DNA of 64,000 bases from Echeneis naucrates (Eukaryota > Chordata > Actinopteri > Carangiformes > Echeneidae). The stretch covers positions 1,315,786 through 1,379,785 of the forward strand of contig NW_021780168.1 in the NCBI RefSeq assembly GCF_900963305.1, given 5' to 3'. Of this stretch, positions 63,929 to 64,000 are shown piece by piece. Numbering within the stretch: the stretch's first letter is position 1; every line of letters begins with the position of its first letter. The notes below the pieces were generated by a model that ran no database searches, had not been told where the DNA came from, and worked only from the letters and a program-made list of their open reading frames with translations. The translations under genes were made by a program, and so were the position numbers.

Positions 63929-64000
63929 ATGGAAATGGCCAAAATCACAGCCCTTTTGTATGACTCAGAGTTTATTGAACCTCCTACCTGGAATACCCTG

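Noticed and set aside
1-64000. CRISPR array or bacterial operons
   Set aside because: No regularly spaced identical repeats with unique spacers. Gene structure is eukaryotic with introns.
17500-64000. tRNA-derived SINE family as explanation of the many tRNAs
   Set aside because: Many isotypes are present with intact 3' ends, the long flanks are duplicated, and no shared SINE body or tail is seen.

Overview
The window is nuclear DNA from a bony fish, probably a percomorph-type teleost. Three things show this: fish-type NLR genes (FISNA-NACHT, 174-nt phase-2 LRR exons, B30.2 or FIIND-CARD tails), copies of the teleost miRNA miR-430, and vertebrate tRNA, U2 and 7SL sequences. Bases 1103-1202 are an assembly gap.

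Layout. (1) 1.2-15.4 kb, plus strand: the 3' part of an NLRP1-like gene. A tandem series of near-identical LRR exons is followed by FIIND exons and a terminal CARD exon. The FIIND and CARD exons carry reading-frame breaks, so it is called a decayed gene (or a badly assembled one). A Tc1-type DNA transposon and several other repeats sit in its introns. (2) 15.7-17.2 kb: short unassigned reading frames behind a CCAAT-rich segment. (3) 21.1-26.3 kb, minus strand: one well-preserved NLR gene, FISNA-NACHT - three LRR exons - linker - PRY/SPRY, with splice phases that agree at every junction checked. (4) 17.5-64 kb: a dense tRNA domain. About 30 tRNA genes look complete and about 35 are decayed, truncated or chimeric. 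They are carried on blocks duplicated in direct and inverted orientation, together with a U2 snRNA gene (28.67 kb), a 7SL-RNA pseudogene (53.6 kb) and LINE scraps. (5) 42.4-48.2 kb, inside the tRNA domain: about twenty tandem hairpins whose 3' arms match the miR-430 family, in three subtypes. Stray opposite-strand copies lie at 40.97 and 60.17 kb. This is the most notable content of the window.

How the parts relate. NLR genes are expanding immune receptors. tRNA, U2 and 7SL genes supply translation, splicing and secretion machinery. miR-430 is the miRNA made at zygotic genome activation that clears maternal mRNA. They share no pathway, but they share a mode of growth: local tandem and inverted duplication. 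From general knowledge, the long arm of zebrafish chromosome 4 holds the same mix (NLRs, tRNAs, snRNAs, miR-430), so this window may be the counterpart of that unusual chromosome arm in another fish. No search was run. All calls come from reading the sequence and recalled family consensus sequences.
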